64,000 nt of DNA from assembly GCA_017999985.1 (NCBI GenBank), contig JAGNKU010000004.1, positions 124,001-188,000 of the forward strand, read 5' to 3'. Made by a program: the position numbers and the translations under genes. Source of the DNA: Phycisphaerae bacterium. Its GTDB lineage: Bacteria > Planctomycetota > Phycisphaerae > UBA1845 > Fen-1342. Below are positions 31,704-38,892 of the stretch, in pieces. The notes under the pieces are model-generated. The model was not told the DNA's origin. It was given only the letters and a program-made list of their open reading frames with translations, and did not search any database. How positions within the stretch are numbered: position 1 is the first letter of the stretch; each line of letters starts with the position of its first letter.

Positions 31704-32564
31704 ATGAGTTGCCGAGCCGTATGGCCACTTGGGACCGTCCTCGCGCTCGCGGCCGTATCCCTCGGCGTCGCGTGCCAGCGGAGTTCGGATCGTGCGCCGG
31801 CGCGTGAGCTGCCGCCCCGTCCGTTGCGCGTGCTGACGTGGAATGTCCAGAAGGGCGAACACGGACTCGATGCTCTTATTGCTGAGCTGCGCCAGGCTGA
31901 CGCCGACATCATCTGCCTGCAGGAAGTGACGGAGCCGCGTGGCAAAGCCGCAGTTCCCAACCAGTCTGAACAGCTGGGCAAAGCGCTGGGCATGTATGTC
32001 TACTCGCACGGCGACCGCTTGGACGACGAGCGCAACCAGGCGCTTGCGATCCTGAGCCGCGTGCCGCTGCTGGAGACGAAAGCGCTGTGCGCGCCGGACA
32101 CGACGCGCAACTACGCAGTCACCGCGGTCGCGCCCTGGCGCGACCTGCGCCTGCGCATCGCGTGCGTCCATCTGGCCGGCACATGGAAAGCACAGTGGGA
32201 GCACGTTCAGGAAACGAGCGCGGCGCGCCTCCGTGACTGGACCGCTCTACGCGCGGCGGCGAACCAGTGGACCGGACCGACGATCATTGCCGGCGACTTC
32301 AACACGCTGCCCGGTGCATCGCAATTTGCCGAGCTCGGCGATCGGCTACGCATCGTCAGCGGCACGGAGCCGACGTTCCCCAGCGCAACACCGGCAATGT
32401 GCCTCGACTATGTGCTGTCGAGCACGGAGTTGTCCTGCACCAAGGTCACGCGCGTCGCGACCGCCGCGTCTGACCACCAGCCGGTGCTGGTAGAATTCGA
32501 CCTGACCGACGCCGCCACAACGAAGCCAACCACGCAACCGAGGCAGGCTGAACGTGAGCCCTGA
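31704..32564 (+). CDS. endonuclease/exonuclease/phosphatase-family lipoprotein
   Basis: A 286-residue secreted or membrane-anchored EEP-fold hydrolase. The N-terminus has a signal with lipobox-like LGVAC. The domain has all main motifs: VLTWNVQKGE, ADIICLQEVTE, IACVHLAG, IIAGDFNTLPG, MCLDYVLSS and ASDHQPVLVEF. EEP enzymes cut phosphodiester or phosphomonoester bonds in DNA, phosphoinositides or sphingomyelin. Outside the cytosol, a phospholipid or secreted nucleic acid would be a natural target. It lies among the membrane-remodelling genes, 88 nt before the Vps4-like ATPase. Confidence 0.87.
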   Translation: MSCRAVWPLGTVLALAAVSLGVACQRSSDRAPARELPPRPLRVLTWNVQKGEHGLDALIAELRQADADIICLQEVTEPRGKAAVPNQSEQLGKALGMYVYSHGDRLDDERNQALAILSRVPLLETKALCAPDTTRNYAVTAVAPWRDLRLRIACVHLAGTWKAQWEHVQETSAARLRDWTALRAAANQWTGPTIIAGDFNTLPGASQFAELGDRLRIVSGTEPTFPSATPAMCLDYVLSSTELSCTKVTRVATAASDHQPVLVEFDLTDAATTKPTTQPRQAEREP

Positions 32565-32651
32565 GTACGAAACCTGTATTGCGCCGCGTGCGCTCGAACC
32601 GCCCCGCGGCGGTGATCTCAAACCGATGAACCGCAATTGAGCAGTGGAGCT

Positions 32652-33770
32652 ATGCCGGCCACCTTCGCCACCTTCCAGCGTCTGAAAGACAAAGGCCTCG
32701 CGGCCCTGCGGCAGGGCGACTATGTCGCCGCCAAGCCGTATCTCATCCAAGCCGCCGAGTGCATGATTGACATCTCCGAGGAGAACAAAGACCCCCGCCA
32801 ACGCGCCGAGCAGGAGGCCTACGCCAAGGAGCTGCTCGAACTCGCCAAGGACTGCGACCGGCGGGCGACGCGCGGCGGCGGCCCGCGCGGCGAACGCGTC
32901 CGCGAGGACGGCGACTCCGGCGCGAAAGCCGACGACTGGATCGTCCGCGAAAAGCCGAACGTGCGCTTCACCGACATCGCCGGCCTCGACGACGTCAAGG
33001 ACGAGATCGCCCTGAAGATGCTGTATCCGTTCCAGCACCCGGAGCTGGCCCAGCGCTACGGCATCAGCGTCGGCGGCGGCATGCTGCTCTTCGGCCCCCC
33101 GGGCACCGGCAAGACCATGTTCGCCAGGGCCATCGCCTGCGAGCTCGACGCGACCATGTTCGTCATCAGCCCGGCCCAGCTCATGAGCAAATGGGTCGGC
33201 GAGGCGGAGCAGAACGTCAAGAAACTCTTCGACGCCGCCAAGAGCGAGCAGAAATCCGTCATCTTCATGGACGAGGTCGAGGCCCTGGTGCCCCGCCGGC
33301 GGGAGAGCCAGTCCACGGTCATGACGCGCGTCGTGCCGCAGATCCTGCAGGAGATCGAGGGCTTCGACCGCAAGTCCGACCGGGCCCTGATGTTCCTCGG
33401 CGCGACCAACGAGCCCTGGAGCCTCGACCCGGCCATGCTGCGCCCGGGCCGCCTGGACGCGAAGATCTACGTCCCGTTGCCCGATGCGGAGGCGCGCTTC
33501 AAGCTGTTCGAGATCTACCTCGGCAAGCGCCCGCTGGACGACGACGTGGATTTCGCCAAGCTCGTCGAGGCCACCGACGGCTACAGCGGGGCCGACATCA
33601 AGGCCATCGCCGAGCGTTCCGCAAGTCGTCCGTTTTTAGAATCGGTGGCGGGGGCTCAGCCGCGTAACATAATGATGGCGGACGTGTTGGACGTGATCGC
33701 GCGCACGCCGGCATCGGTCAGCCGCAAGGACCTGGCGAAGTTCGACCAGTGGGCCGCGGAACAGGGTTAA
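32652..33770 (+). CDS. Vps4-like AAA ATPase with N-terminal MIT-like domain
   Basis: A 372-residue AAA ATPase. Residues 1-70 form a three-helix MIT-like domain (FQRLKDKGLAALRQGDYVAA, KPYLIQAAECMIDISEEN, EQEAYAKELLELAKDC). A charged linker follows. The AAA core begins FTDIAGLDDVKDEI. Walker A is GPPGTGKT (148-155), the pore loop SKWVGEAEQNVKKLF has Trp181, and Walker B is VIFMDEVEAL (Asp207-Glu208). Sensor and Arg-finger regions are FLGATNEPWSLDPAMLRPGR, then KIYVPLPDAEARFKLFEIYL and DGYSGADIKAIAE. Trp in the pore loop and the IYVPLP segment are hallmarks of the Vps4/katanin/spastin clade. Predicted role: extraction of the ESCRT-III-like polymers through their MIM-like tails. Confidence 0.85.
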   Translation: MPATFATFQRLKDKGLAALRQGDYVAAKPYLIQAAECMIDISEENKDPRQRAEQEAYAKELLELAKDCDRRATRGGGPRGERVREDGDSGAKADDWIVREKPNVRFTDIAGLDDVKDEIALKMLYPFQHPELAQRYGISVGGGMLLFGPPGTGKTMFARAIACELDATMFVISPAQLMSKWVGEAEQNVKKLFDAAKSEQKSVIFMDEVEALVPRRRESQSTVMTRVVPQILQEIEGFDRKSDRALMFLGATNEPWSLDPAMLRPGRLDAKIYVPLPDAEARFKLFEIYLGKRPLDDDVDFAKLVEATDGYSGADIKAIAERSASRPFLESVAGAQPRNIMMADVLDVIARTPASVSRKDLAKFDQWAAEQG

Positions 33771-33815
33771 GGCGCGCCCGGCGAAGTCGGGTGTGCCGCT
33801 GACGGAGGACTGAAC

Positions 33816-34037
33816 ATGCGATCGGTTGGGTGGGCGTACGCGTTGTGGGCGCTGTGCCTGGTCGCGGTGGCCGGTGTGCACCGCTTCTACCTCGGCAGGT
33901 ACATCACGGGCACGATCTGGTTCTTTACGTGGGGCGTGTTCGGGATCGGGTCGTTCATCGACCTGTTCCTGATCCCGGGCATGGTGGAGCAGAAGAACCG
34001 GCAACTGGTGGGCGCCGGAAGCTGGCAGATGCCGTAG
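33816..34037 (+). CDS. TM2-domain membrane protein
   Basis: A 73-residue protein with two membrane helices joined by the TM2 hallmark: YALWALCLVAVAGVHRFYLG, then TIWFFTWGVFGIGSFIDLFL ending in IP. The HRFYLGR turn and DLFLIPGMV segment are typical. TM2 proteins are small two-helix proteins often coupled to varied cytosolic partners. GGAGG lies 7 nt ahead. It sits 45 nt after the Vps4-like gene, and is probably a membrane component of the same locus. Confidence 0.9.
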   Translation: MRSVGWAYALWALCLVAVAGVHRFYLGRYITGTIWFFTWGVFGIGSFIDLFLIPGMVEQKNRQLVGAGSWQMP

Positions 34038-34062
34038 CTCGCCGCAGTCACGGAGCATGGGC

Positions 34063-35901
34063 ATGAGCCGCGACGTGTTAAAACGGCTGACCGATCCGCT
34101 GGTGGTCGCCCTGCGCTGCACGGGCGCGGACTGGCCACGCGGGCTGCTCGCGGAAACGCGCCTCCCGCCGGCGTGGCTCGCACTCGTCGTGCGCGCGGAT
34201 GGCCGCCGCCGTCTCGTCCCGGCCGGCGAAGACCCGCGCCCGGAGCGCGACGACACCGTCGTCCTCGTACGTCAGCATGCGCTCGCCATCCCCCTCACCG
34301 CGAACAATGTGCCCTCCGCGGATGGGCACCCCGTCAGCGTGGCCGGCGAGCTGATCGTGCAATGCGCCGCGCGCGACGACGAGCTGGCGGCGCTGCACAA
34401 GACGTTGCTGGCCGCCGATGAGCTGCACGTCGCGGACGTGGCCAGCGCCCTGCGTGACGCCGGCGCCCGCACGGCGATGCAGCAATTCATTCAAACGCAG
34501 CCGGCCGAGCGATTGGTGCATGCGGACCTCCGCGCGGAGCTGCTTGCCGCCCTGCGCACGGCCTTGCAGCGCTTCCTGTTCTCCGCCGGCCTGGTCGTCG
34601 AGCGCATCGGCAAACTCGAATTCACGAGCGCGAGCTTCACCCGGCACACCGCCCTGGAGCGCGACACGGCCCGTCGCATCAAGGAAATCGAAGCCCGGGG
34701 CGTTGTGGAGCGCGCCGCCCTCGCGGCCACGCAGCGCCGCCTGGGCGAACTCGGCGATATCCTGGCCAAACTCAAGGCCACCGCCGCCGCCGATGAGGGC
34801 CGGCAGTGGCGCGAATTGCTGCCAAGCCTCACGCCCAGCGAGCGCGGCCGACTGCTCGAAAGCCTGTGGCGACTCACGCCGGACCGCACCACCGCGGAGG
34901 CCCTGGTGGCCGTCGCCGGGCTGGAGTGCGTCTGGCTCGACCCCGCCGAGCCAGAGCGGATCGTCCGGCGGGTGACGCTCTCGGAGGAACTCGGCGGCCT
35001 GCGTTCGGTCGTGCATGATCCGAGCGGCGCCCTTTGGGTGGGTGCCGCGCGGGGTGTGTGGCGGCTGCGCGCCGGCGACGGTGCCGTGCTCGGCCACTAC
35101 GCCATTCCCGGCGACGATACGCCGCGCACGGGGATCAACGCGGCGGTGGCGCACGGCGGGCGCCTGTTCGCGACGCACTCGCAGCTCGGTGTGTGGTCGT
35201 GGAGCATCGATGATGCAGCGGATGTGGCCCCGCTATTGACGCCGGCGGGCGGCGTACCCAAGACCATCCGGGCCGTGACAGTGACGGAGCACGGCTGGAT
35301 CGTGCTGGCTGCGGACGAGTTCGTGCACGCATTCACCGCCGCCGGCGAGCGACTGTGGCAGAGCGGTCGCGCGGACGGGTCGATTCATTGTCTCGCACCG
35401 CTGGAAGGCCGGCTCTACGCCGGCACGGCGCGCGGGGCGTTGCAGCGCTGCGAGCTGGAACTGCCCGGCACGTGGCTGACGCTACACCGGGCACGCGCGG
35501 CCATTGAGACCGTGCAGGCCCGGCGGTGGGACGACCTGGTCGAACTGGTGATTCCGGCGGGCGCGGAGGGCGTGCATGGCGTCTACGCCGAGGAGGGCAT
35601 GGTCTCGCGCTTGCTCGAGGCGCCAGTGCCAGTGCGGCGCGTGTGGGCATGTGACGATGTGCTCGTGGCGCTCGCGGACCAGCGCGACCGGCTGATTGTG
35701 CTGAACGGGTCAATGCCGGCGCGGACGGGGCGGGAGGTACCGATCGCGCGGCTGCTAGGCCGGTCGGTGCACGATGCGTGTCTGGTTGTCCGGCACGCAG
35801 ACAGCGACGCAGCCAGACCCCCGAGCGGCGAGTGGGCCCGCGCAGCGGCGAGAAGTTGCCCAGCGACAGAGCCACGCACCCACGAAGGGAAGGACGCATG
35901 A
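34063..35901 (+). CDS. SPFH/band-7-like protein with C-terminal beta-propeller-like region
   Basis: A 612-residue protein. Residues about 60-200 look like an SPFH (stomatin/flotillin) domain: IPLTANNVPSADGHPVSVAG followed by LIVQC, a long helix with repeated Ala/Leu (LRAELLAALRTALQRFLFSA) and VVERIGKLEFTSASF. A helical stalk (RRIKEIEARGVVERAALAAT) leads to residues 290-590. That part shows repeated beta blades (VVHDPSGALWVGAARGVWRL, HGGRLFATHSQLGVWSWSI, LEGRLYAGTARGALQRCEL), as in WD/PQQ-type propellers. SPFH proteins scaffold membranes, which suits the locus. ATG 34063 has GGAG at a good distance; 34057 is too close. The last codons overlap deoC by 4 nt. Confidence 0.68.
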   Translation: MSRDVLKRLTDPLVVALRCTGADWPRGLLAETRLPPAWLALVVRADGRRRLVPAGEDPRPERDDTVVLVRQHALAIPLTANNVPSADGHPVSVAGELIVQCAARDDELAALHKTLLAADELHVADVASALRDAGARTAMQQFIQTQPAERLVHADLRAELLAALRTALQRFLFSAGLVVERIGKLEFTSASFTRHTALERDTARRIKEIEARGVVERAALAATQRRLGELGDILAKLKATAAADEGRQWRELLPSLTPSERGRLLESLWRLTPDRTTAEALVAVAGLECVWLDPAEPERIVRRVTLSEELGGLRSVVHDPSGALWVGAARGVWRLRAGDGAVLGHYAIPGDDTPRTGINAAVAHGGRLFATHSQLGVWSWSIDDAADVAPLLTPAGGVPKTIRAVTVTEHGWIVLAADEFVHAFTAAGERLWQSGRADGSIHCLAPLEGRLYAGTARGALQRCELELPGTWLTLHRARAAIETVQARRWDDLVELVIPAGAEGVHGVYAEEGMVSRLLEAPVPVRRVWACDDVLVALADQRDRLIVLNGSMPARTGREVPIARLLGRSVHDACLVVRHADSDAARPPSGEWARAAARSCPATEPRTHEGKDA

Positions 35902-36584
35902 ACGCAGTGCCGAATACCCGGGCCGAATTGGCGCGCGTGATCGATCACACGTTGCTCAAGGCCGAGACCACGCGGGCACAGGTCGAGAAGCTGTGCGACG
36001 AATGCCTGGAATACGGGTTTTTCGCCGCGTGCGTGAACCCCGTGTGGGTACCGCTGTGTGCCGATCGGCTCGCGCACGGCGACACCGTCGTCGCGAGTGT
36101 CGTGGGTTTTCCGCTCGGCGCGAACACGAGTGACATCAAGGCGTATGAGGCCCTGACCGCGCTGGAGAACGGCGCCCGCGAGGTTGATCTGGTGGTCAAC
36201 CTCGGCGCGCTCATCGCCGGCGATCGGACCGCCGTCACGCGCGACATCGCCGCCGTCGTCGAGTCGGTCAAGCGCGCCGACCCCGCAGCGCTGGTGAAGG
36301 TCATCCTCGAAACTCGGGCGCTCACCGATGAGCAGATCATCGCTGGCTGCCGCTGCGCTGCGGAGGCCCAGGCCGATTTCGTCAAGACGTCGACCGGCTT
36401 TCATCCCGCCGGCGGCGCCACCGTCGAGCATGTGGCCCTCATGCGCAAGCACGCCGCCCCGCTGAAAGTGAAAGCCTCGGGCGGCATCCGCGACCTGGCA
36501 ACGGCACGGGCCATGCTGGCGGCCGGCGCCGACCGGCTGGGCGTCTCCGCCGGTGTGGCGATCGTGCGTGAGCTGGAGGGCTGA
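35898..36584 (+). CDS. deoC: deoxyribose-phosphate aldolase
   Basis: Cleaves 2-deoxyribose 5-phosphate to acetaldehyde and glyceraldehyde 3-phosphate in nucleoside salvage. The 228-residue class I aldolase has LARVIDHTLLKAETTRAQVE, VASVVGFPLGANTSDIKAYE, EVDLVVNLGALIAGD, VKVILETRALTDEQI and DFVKTSTGFHPAGGATVEHV with the Schiff-base Lys, then LKVKASGGIRDLATA. All residues expected are intact. The ATGA overlap with the SPFH-like gene suggests coupled translation. It is metabolically unrelated to the genes before it and may simply be at the end of the transcript. Confidence 0.96.
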   Translation: MNAVPNTRAELARVIDHTLLKAETTRAQVEKLCDECLEYGFFAACVNPVWVPLCADRLAHGDTVVASVVGFPLGANTSDIKAYEALTALENGAREVDLVVNLGALIAGDRTAVTRDIAAVVESVKRADPAALVKVILETRALTDEQIIAGCRCAAEAQADFVKTSTGFHPAGGATVEHVALMRKHAAPLKVKASGGIRDLATARAMLAAGADRLGVSAGVAIVRELEG

Positions 36585-36588
36585 GCCC

Positions 36589-36960
36589 ATGAACGGCGAG
36601 CGGCGGGCGCTGTCGTGCCCTCAATGCGGGTGGCAGATCACGCCACGCGGGCGCAGCGTGCCGCGTTTCTGCGCCGTGTGCGGGCAACCGCTGGCAGCAA
36701 CGCTGCCGAATTTCGCCGCGAGTTCGCCGATGCCGCGGCCTACGCCGCCGGGCGCCTCGGCGGCCTTCATTCTCGGCTTGTGTGGGATTGTGCCGGTCGT
36801 GGGGCTTGCGCTCGGGATAGTGGCGATGGTGCTGGGGGGCCGCGCGCTGCGGACCATCCGGACTTCCGGCGGTCAGCTCGGGGGCGAGGGTCTGGCCCGG
36901 GCCGGCATGATCATCGGCGGCTTCTGCGCGCTGCTCTGGATGATCGCGCTTTTCCGCTGA
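36589..36960 (+). CDS. zinc-ribbon and DUF4190 membrane protein
   Basis: A 123-residue protein: an N-terminal zinc ribbon (CPQCGWQITPRGRSVPRFCA, then CG) and a Pro-rich spacer. Two membrane helices follow (AAFILGLCGIVPVVGLALGI, MIIGGFCALLWMIALF) with the DUF4190 pattern GRALRTIRTSGGQLGGEGLA between them. It starts right after deoC. Ribbon-plus-membrane proteins recur in this window (16332, 27314), so this is a common building plan in the organism. Function unknown. Confidence 0.82.
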   Translation: MNGERRALSCPQCGWQITPRGRSVPRFCAVCGQPLAATLPNFAASSPMPRPTPPGASAAFILGLCGIVPVVGLALGIVAMVLGGRALRTIRTSGGQLGGEGLARAGMIIGGFCALLWMIALFR

Positions 36961-37062
36961 ATTACTGAAAACGGTGGGGGTAGCACGGACCACCGTGGCA
37001 CGACCGTGTATGAAGGTCGGCGGGGTTTTATAATCGTGTGTGACTGCGTCAAGGAGACACCC

Positions 37063-38730
37063 ATGACGACCGGCCAGACCGGCGCCCGCACCGTCCGTGC
37101 CCCCCGCGGCGCCCAGCTTTCCTGCCAGGGCTGGCAGCAGGAAGCCGCCCTGCGCATGCTCATGAACAACCTCGACCCTGACGTCGCCGAAAACCCCGAC
37201 CAGCTCATCGTCTACGGCGGCTCCGGCCGCGCTGCACGCAGTTGGGCGGATTTCGACCGCATCGTCGCGGCCCTGAAGCGCCTGCAGAACGACGAGACGT
37301 TGCTCGTCCAGTCCGGCCGCGCCGTCGGCGTCATCAAGACCCACCCCGACGCCCCGCGCGTCCTCATCAGCAACGCCATGCTCGTGCCCAAGTGGGCCAC
37401 CTGGGACGAGTTCCGCCACCTCGAGGGCCTCGGCCTCACCATGTACGGGCAAATGACGGCCGGAAGCTGGATCTACATCGGCACGCAGGGGATTCTGCAA
37501 GGCACCTACGAGACCTTCGCCGCCGCCGCCCGCAAGCACTTCGGCGGATCGCTGAAGGGCCGGCTGCTCGTCACCGGCGGGCTCGGCGGCATGGGCGGCG
37601 CGCAGCCGCTCGCGGCCACGTTCAACGGGGCGGCAGCGCTCTGCGTGGAAGTGGATCGCAGTCGCATCGAGCGGCGCCTCAAGACGCGCTATTGCGACAA
37701 GCTCGCAACCGGTGTGGACGAGGCGCTGGACCTGGTGCTCAAGGCCAAGGCCGCCGGCCAACCACTGTCGGTCGGCCTGCTCGGTAACATCGCCGACGTG
37801 CTGCAGGATCTAATCGATCGGAACATCACGCCGGATGTGCTGACCGACCAGACGTCAGCCCACGATCCGCTCAACGGCTACGTGCCCAACGGCATGACGT
37901 ACGAAGCCGCCCTGGCCCTCCGCAAGAGCCACCCGAGCCAGTACACCAAGGCCGCCTTCCGCACGATGGCCGATCACATGCGCTGCATGTTGGAGCTGCA
38001 GCGGCGCGGCGCGGTCACATTCGACTACGGCAACAATCTCCGCGGCCACGCGCAGCAGGCCGGCGTCGAGAACGCCTTCGACGTCCCCGGCTTCGTGCCC
38101 GAGTACATCCGCCCGCTGTTCTGCGAGGGCTCGGGCCCGTTCCGCTGGGCGGCCCTCAGCGGCGATCCGGCGGACATTCACGCGACGGACGACGCCGTGC
38201 TCGCCACGTTCCCGCAGGAAGAGCATCTCTGCCGCTGGATCCGCCTGGCGCGCGAGAAGGTTGCGTTCCAGGGTCTGCCCGCCCGCATCTGCTGGTTGAA
38301 GTACGGCCAGCGGGCCATGATGGGGCACGTGTTCAACGAGCTGGTGCGCACGAAGAAGGTCTCAGCGCCGATCGTGATCGGCCGCGACCACCTCGACTGC
38401 GGCTCAGTCGCCAGCCCCAACCGCGAGACCGAGGGGATGAAGGACGGCTCCGACGCGATTGCCGATTGGCCAATGCTCAACGCCCTGACGAACACCGCGT
38501 GCGGCGCGACGTGGGTCTCGCTGCACCACGGCGGCGGCGTGGGGATCGGCTACTCGCTGCACGCCGGCATGGTCATCGTCGCCGATGGCACGCCGGAGGC
38601 CGATCGCCGCCTGCAGCGCGTGCTGACGGCCGACCCGGCAACGGGCGTCATGCGGCACGCCGATGCGGGCTACACCGAAGCCCTCGCCGTGGCGCGCACA
38701 CAGGGCGTGGACATCCCCGGCCTGAAATAG
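37063..38730 (+). CDS. hutU: urocanate hydratase
   Basis: Converts urocanate to 4-imidazolone-5-propionate using NAD+ as an electrophilic cofactor, step two of histidine degradation. The 555-residue protein shows [51 protein letters not shown], the NAD-binding [45 protein letters not shown] and [20 protein letters not shown], with the catalytic Cys region following ([19 protein letters not shown]). AAGGAG is 7 nt upstream of ATG 37063. A perfect TATAAT at 37029-37034 is a likely -10. The product feeds HutI, encoded about 26 kb away. Confidence 0.96.
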   Translation: MTTGQTGARTVRAPRGAQLSCQGWQQEAALRMLMNNLDPDVAENPDQLIVYGGSGRAARSWADFDRIVAALKRLQNDETLLVQSGRAVGVIKTHPDAPRVLISNAMLVPKWATWDEFRHLEGLGLTMYGQMTAGSWIYIGTQGILQGTYETFAAAARKHFGGSLKGRLLVTGGLGGMGGAQPLAATFNGAAALCVEVDRSRIERRLKTRYCDKLATGVDEALDLVLKAKAAGQPLSVGLLGNIADVLQDLIDRNITPDVLTDQTSAHDPLNGYVPNGMTYEAALALRKSHPSQYTKAAFRTMADHMRCMLELQRRGAVTFDYGNNLRGHAQQAGVENAFDVPGFVPEYIRPLFCEGSGPFRWAALSGDPADIHATDDAVLATFPQEEHLCRWIRLAREKVAFQGLPARICWLKYGQRAMMGHVFNELVRTKKVSAPIVIGRDHLDCGSVASPNRETEGMKDGSDAIADWPMLNALTNTACGATWVSLHHGGGVGIGYSLHAGMVIVADGTPEADRRLQRVLTADPATGVMRHADAGYTEALAVARTQGVDIPGLK

Positions 38731-38811
38731 CAGTGCAGAAATTCTCGGGCTCGTACTCAGGTACGTACGCACGCAGCGGCGTGCCCGCTCGATCCCTCTC
38801 CTCCAAAGGAC

Positions 38812-38843
38812 CGGGCCCGCGTTCGTTGCCGAACGCAGGCCCG
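38812..38843. terminator. strong hairpin between convergent genes
   Basis: A 14-bp stem with one mismatch (CGGGCCCGCGTTCG at 38812-38825 with CGAACGCAGGCCCG at 38830-38843) and a TTGC loop lies between the stop of hutU (38730) and that of the FG-GAP gene (38893). It could end transcription from both sides. T-runs are weak, so efficiency is uncertain. Confidence 0.5.
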
Positions 38844-38892
38844 TGGTGGTCGCTTCAATCATGTCGCCGGCACGGTCGCCGGTCGGGGGTTA

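Noticed and set aside
32652-33770. The AAA ATPase as FtsH or a Cdc48-type protease/unfoldase
   Set aside because: No protease domain or second AAA domain; pore loop SKWVG and IYVPLP segment are of the Vps4/katanin clade.
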